A model generated the notes under the pieces. It did not search any database. It saw only the letters and a program-made list of their open reading frames with translations, and was not told where the DNA came from. 64,000 bases of DNA from VXYL01 sp965116345 (GTDB lineage: Bacteria > Pseudomonadota > Gammaproteobacteria > Pseudomonadales > Azotimanducaceae). The position numbers and the translations under genes were made by a program. Shown here in pieces: positions 62,446 through 64,000 of this stretch. The stretch lies in NCBI GenBank assembly GCA_965116345.1, contig OZ220680.1, positions 1,922,001 through 1,986,000 of the forward strand, in the 5' to 3' direction. How positions within the stretch are numbered: the stretch's first letter is position 1; every line of letters begins with the position of its first letter.

Positions 62446-63209
62446 TGCGCTCGCTGACGCGGCGAACCGGGACGGAGGACGAGGAGGAGTCGTCGTTCGT
62501 GTCCATGACGGATCTGACGGTGAGCTTCCTGTTCATCGTCATGATCCTGATGGCGTTCTTCGCGGTCCGCTACGCCGACGACACACCCGATCCGCTTGAA
62601 GAGTATCTGCAACGCGCCGCGGAGGCTCGGTTGCGCGTGCTCGAGGCGCTACGGCAGGGAATCAAGGCGGAGTTTCCCAACCTCGTGGTGCAAATCAGTT
62701 CACAGGGCGACGCGCTGCAATTGCAGGGCGAGGGACTGTTCGCGACCAACGAGAGCTCGCTGGAGGAACGTCCGCGGCGCATCGTGCACAGGATCGCCGC
62801 GACGCTGCACGAGGTTCTGCCCTGCTACACGAGCGGGCGCCTCGCTGCCTGGCGTGACGCCTGCAACGCGCACTACGCGATCATCGACGCCGTGCAGATC
62901 GAGGGCCACACGGACACGCAAGGCCAGGAGATGGGCAACCTGATGTTGTCGACGGCGCGCGCCAACGTGACCTTCGGCGCGATGGTCGAGTACGAGCGGG
63001 GTTTGACCGAACACCTCAACGTCCGCGGCTTCCCGGTGCTGTCAGTCTCGGGCTACGGCTGGATGCGGCCGGTGGCGAGCAACGCGACCGAGGAGGGGCG
63101 CAGCAGAAACCGACGCATAGATCTGCGGGTGATCATGTACACGCCCGTCGGACAGGACGACGTCGAGCGCGTGATAGCGCGGTTGCGTGGCGGGATGGGT
63201 CGGGTGTGA
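62445..63209 (+). CDS. zorB: Zorya anti-phage defence protein ZorB (MotB/OmpA-like)
   Basis: 254 residues; the ATG shares one base with the zorA stop. Single N-terminal membrane span FLFIVMILMAFFAVRYA, preceded by FVSMTDLTVS, whose Asp matches the ion-carrying Asp of MotB-type stators. The periplasmic OmpA-like peptidoglycan-binding domain shows IDAVQIEGHTDTQGQEMGNL, STARANVTFGAMVEYERGLT, VSGYGWMRPVASNATEEGRS and RNRRIDLRVIM. Completes the stator with ZorA. No flagellar genes are nearby. Confidence 0.92.
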   Translation: MRSLTRRTGTEDEEESSFVSMTDLTVSFLFIVMILMAFFAVRYADDTPDPLEEYLQRAAEARLRVLEALRQGIKAEFPNLVVQISSQGDALQLQGEGLFATNESSLEERPRRIVHRIAATLHEVLPCYTSGRLAAWRDACNAHYAIIDAVQIEGHTDTQGQEMGNLMLSTARANVTFGAMVEYERGLTEHLNVRGFPVLSVSGYGWMRPVASNATEEGRSRNRRIDLRVIMYTPVGQDDVERVIARLRGGMGRV

Positions 63210-64000
63210 GACTTTCCGGGTTGCTTGGCACCAAACCCAAGCCGTTCCGGGCCAGGGCCGTGCCGTCGCTAAACCGTGTCGCCTCGGCATGCAGACGCAT
63301 CCACGACCAGTGGCCGGATGTGATGCTCGCTCCAGAACAGAACCAAGAGGCCATCGTCCAGGAGATGCTGCGTCGGGTTAAACGCGACGACTGGGAGCGG
63401 GCGACTCTAGGGGCCGTGATCCGGGCGGGAAGGGTCGCGTTCGAACCGGCGTTCAGGGATCGCCACGATCTACGGGAACTGCACGGCTTCTACGTCAAGG
63501 AGACCGAGGCATCGACCAACACAGACTTTGTCGGGGCGATGATGTCGATATATCTCGCCTCGTACGAGCCTGGTGCACCGCATTGCCGAGATCTTGCGGC
63601 TGCTCTCACGACCTCTCGGGATCGCCTCGGCCAGAAATGGTCCGAATTGCTGGAGCGCGTGCCCTATCTCCTCGATGCCCAGCGCGCGGCGCGGCGGATC
63701 GGTGCGGCGATGTTCGCCATGGGCGACCCCTTCTCAGATCTGATCAAGTTGGGTTTTCAGGATCCGTACGCTTCCGGGCTCATGGACCACGCCCATCTCG
63801 ACTATGTGAAGCGGATGGAAACGACGTTGCAGAGCGAGTCCGGGGTGCGGCACATGCTGAGTTGGCTGACCAGCGGCCGCGAGCCGAAAGCGAATGGCGC
63901 CAAGGAGGCCATCGAGGCGCTGCTGCGTCCGTGGACGTCGAACGAGCCCGGCGCCGCGATCAAGGAGATGTTGACCGAGGAGCTCGTGGCGTCGTACCGG
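63206..64000 (+). CDS. zorC: Zorya protein ZorC, 5' part (runs off the window)
   Basis: GTG at 63206 overlaps the zorB stop as GTGA; the frame stays open for 265 codons to the window end. It starts MRLSGLLGTKPKPFRARAVP and contains WPDVMLAPEQNQEAIVQEML, HGFYVKETEASTNTDFVGAM and SYEPGAPHCRDLAAALTTSR with KWSELLERVPYLLDAQRAAR. Position directly after zorAB with translational coupling, plus a helical EH-signature-like composition, makes it ZorC, a cytosolic DNA-binding component of type I Zorya. ZorD (helicase/nuclease) is expected next, outside the window. Assignment rests mainly on context. Confidence 0.75.
   Translation, partial: MRLSGLLGTKPKPFRARAVPSLNRVASACRRIHDQWPDVMLAPEQNQEAIVQEMLRRVKRDDWERATLGAVIRAGRVAFEPAFRDRHDLRELHGFYVKETEASTNTDFVGAMMSIYLASYEPGAPHCRDLAAALTTSRDRLGQKWSELLERVPYLLDAQRAARRIGAAMFAMGDPFSDLIKLGFQDPYASGLMDHAHLDYVKRMETTLQSESGVRHMLSWLTSGREPKANGAKEAIEALLRPWTSNEPGAAIKEMLTEELVASYR

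Noticed and set aside
60418..63209. Flagellar MotAB or TolQR/ExbBD stator
   Set aside because: The ZorA-like tail is far longer than in those families, the partner has an OmpA domain with no flagellar or tonB/tolA genes near, and a coupled third gene follows.

Overview
The window reads as the chromosome of a GC-rich, Gram-negative proteobacterium, most likely an uncultured gammaproteobacterium. Supporting this are the TorF porin-glnK-amtB set next to comM and a cytochrome c5 gene, a glmU-glmS pair, AcnA, a LolA-like protein with an FtsX-type ABC exporter, and outer-membrane barrels. Most genes are packed with 1-8 base stop/start overlaps. No tRNA, rRNA or CRISPR array was seen.

Layout. 1-6.3 kb: uvrD (cut by the window start), glmS and glmU on the minus strand, then galU on plus. 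6.3-16.6 kb: a GMC flavoprotein and its small partner gene, followed by a 7.6 kb insert carrying a FitAB toxin-antitoxin pair and a complete type I restriction-modification system (hsdM, hsdS, hsdR). The insert lies between two ~533 bp direct repeats, so the partner gene is present twice and hsdR ends with the last codons of the GMC gene. An IS5-type transposase stub follows. 16.8-26.7 kb: a small lipoprotein, a four-gene secreted/metallo-hydrolase cassette, a VapBC pair, VOC and LLM enzymes, a DUF4143 ATPase, a CaiB-type CoA transferase and an AAC(3)-family acetyltransferase.

26.7-34.5 kb: one tightly overlapped minus-strand operon, hemA-histidine kinase-response regulator-hemE-hemQ-hemH-FAD amine oxidase-thioesterase. 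HemQ points to the coproporphyrin-dependent route to haem. 34.5-39.5 kb: amtB, glnK and a TorF porin behind a good sigma-54 promoter and an NtrC-type palindrome, then comM and a cytochrome c5. 39.7-43.9 kb: a fused indolepyruvate oxidoreductase and a divergent Lrp/AsnC regulator. 44-49.4 kb: LolA-like protein, two permeases, an ABC ATPase and an outer-membrane barrel. 49.5-59.8 kb: a second DUF4143 ATPase, a giant Arg-rich lipoprotein, gamma-glutamyltransferase, an hsp20 with a probable RNA thermometer, a DUF5362 membrane protein, acnA and an SDR. 59.8-64 kb: a decayed carboxylesterase, then zorA, zorB and the start of zorC, i.e. a type I Zorya anti-phage system running off the window.

Two signals are not explained by genes. 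One is a ~155 bp element built of five successive hairpins, found in three nearly identical full copies and one truncated copy in 64 kb, once supplying the stop codon of a permease gene. The other is the large, diverged direct repeat around the restriction island. Two toxin-antitoxin pairs, type I restriction-modification and Zorya make this a defence-rich stretch.
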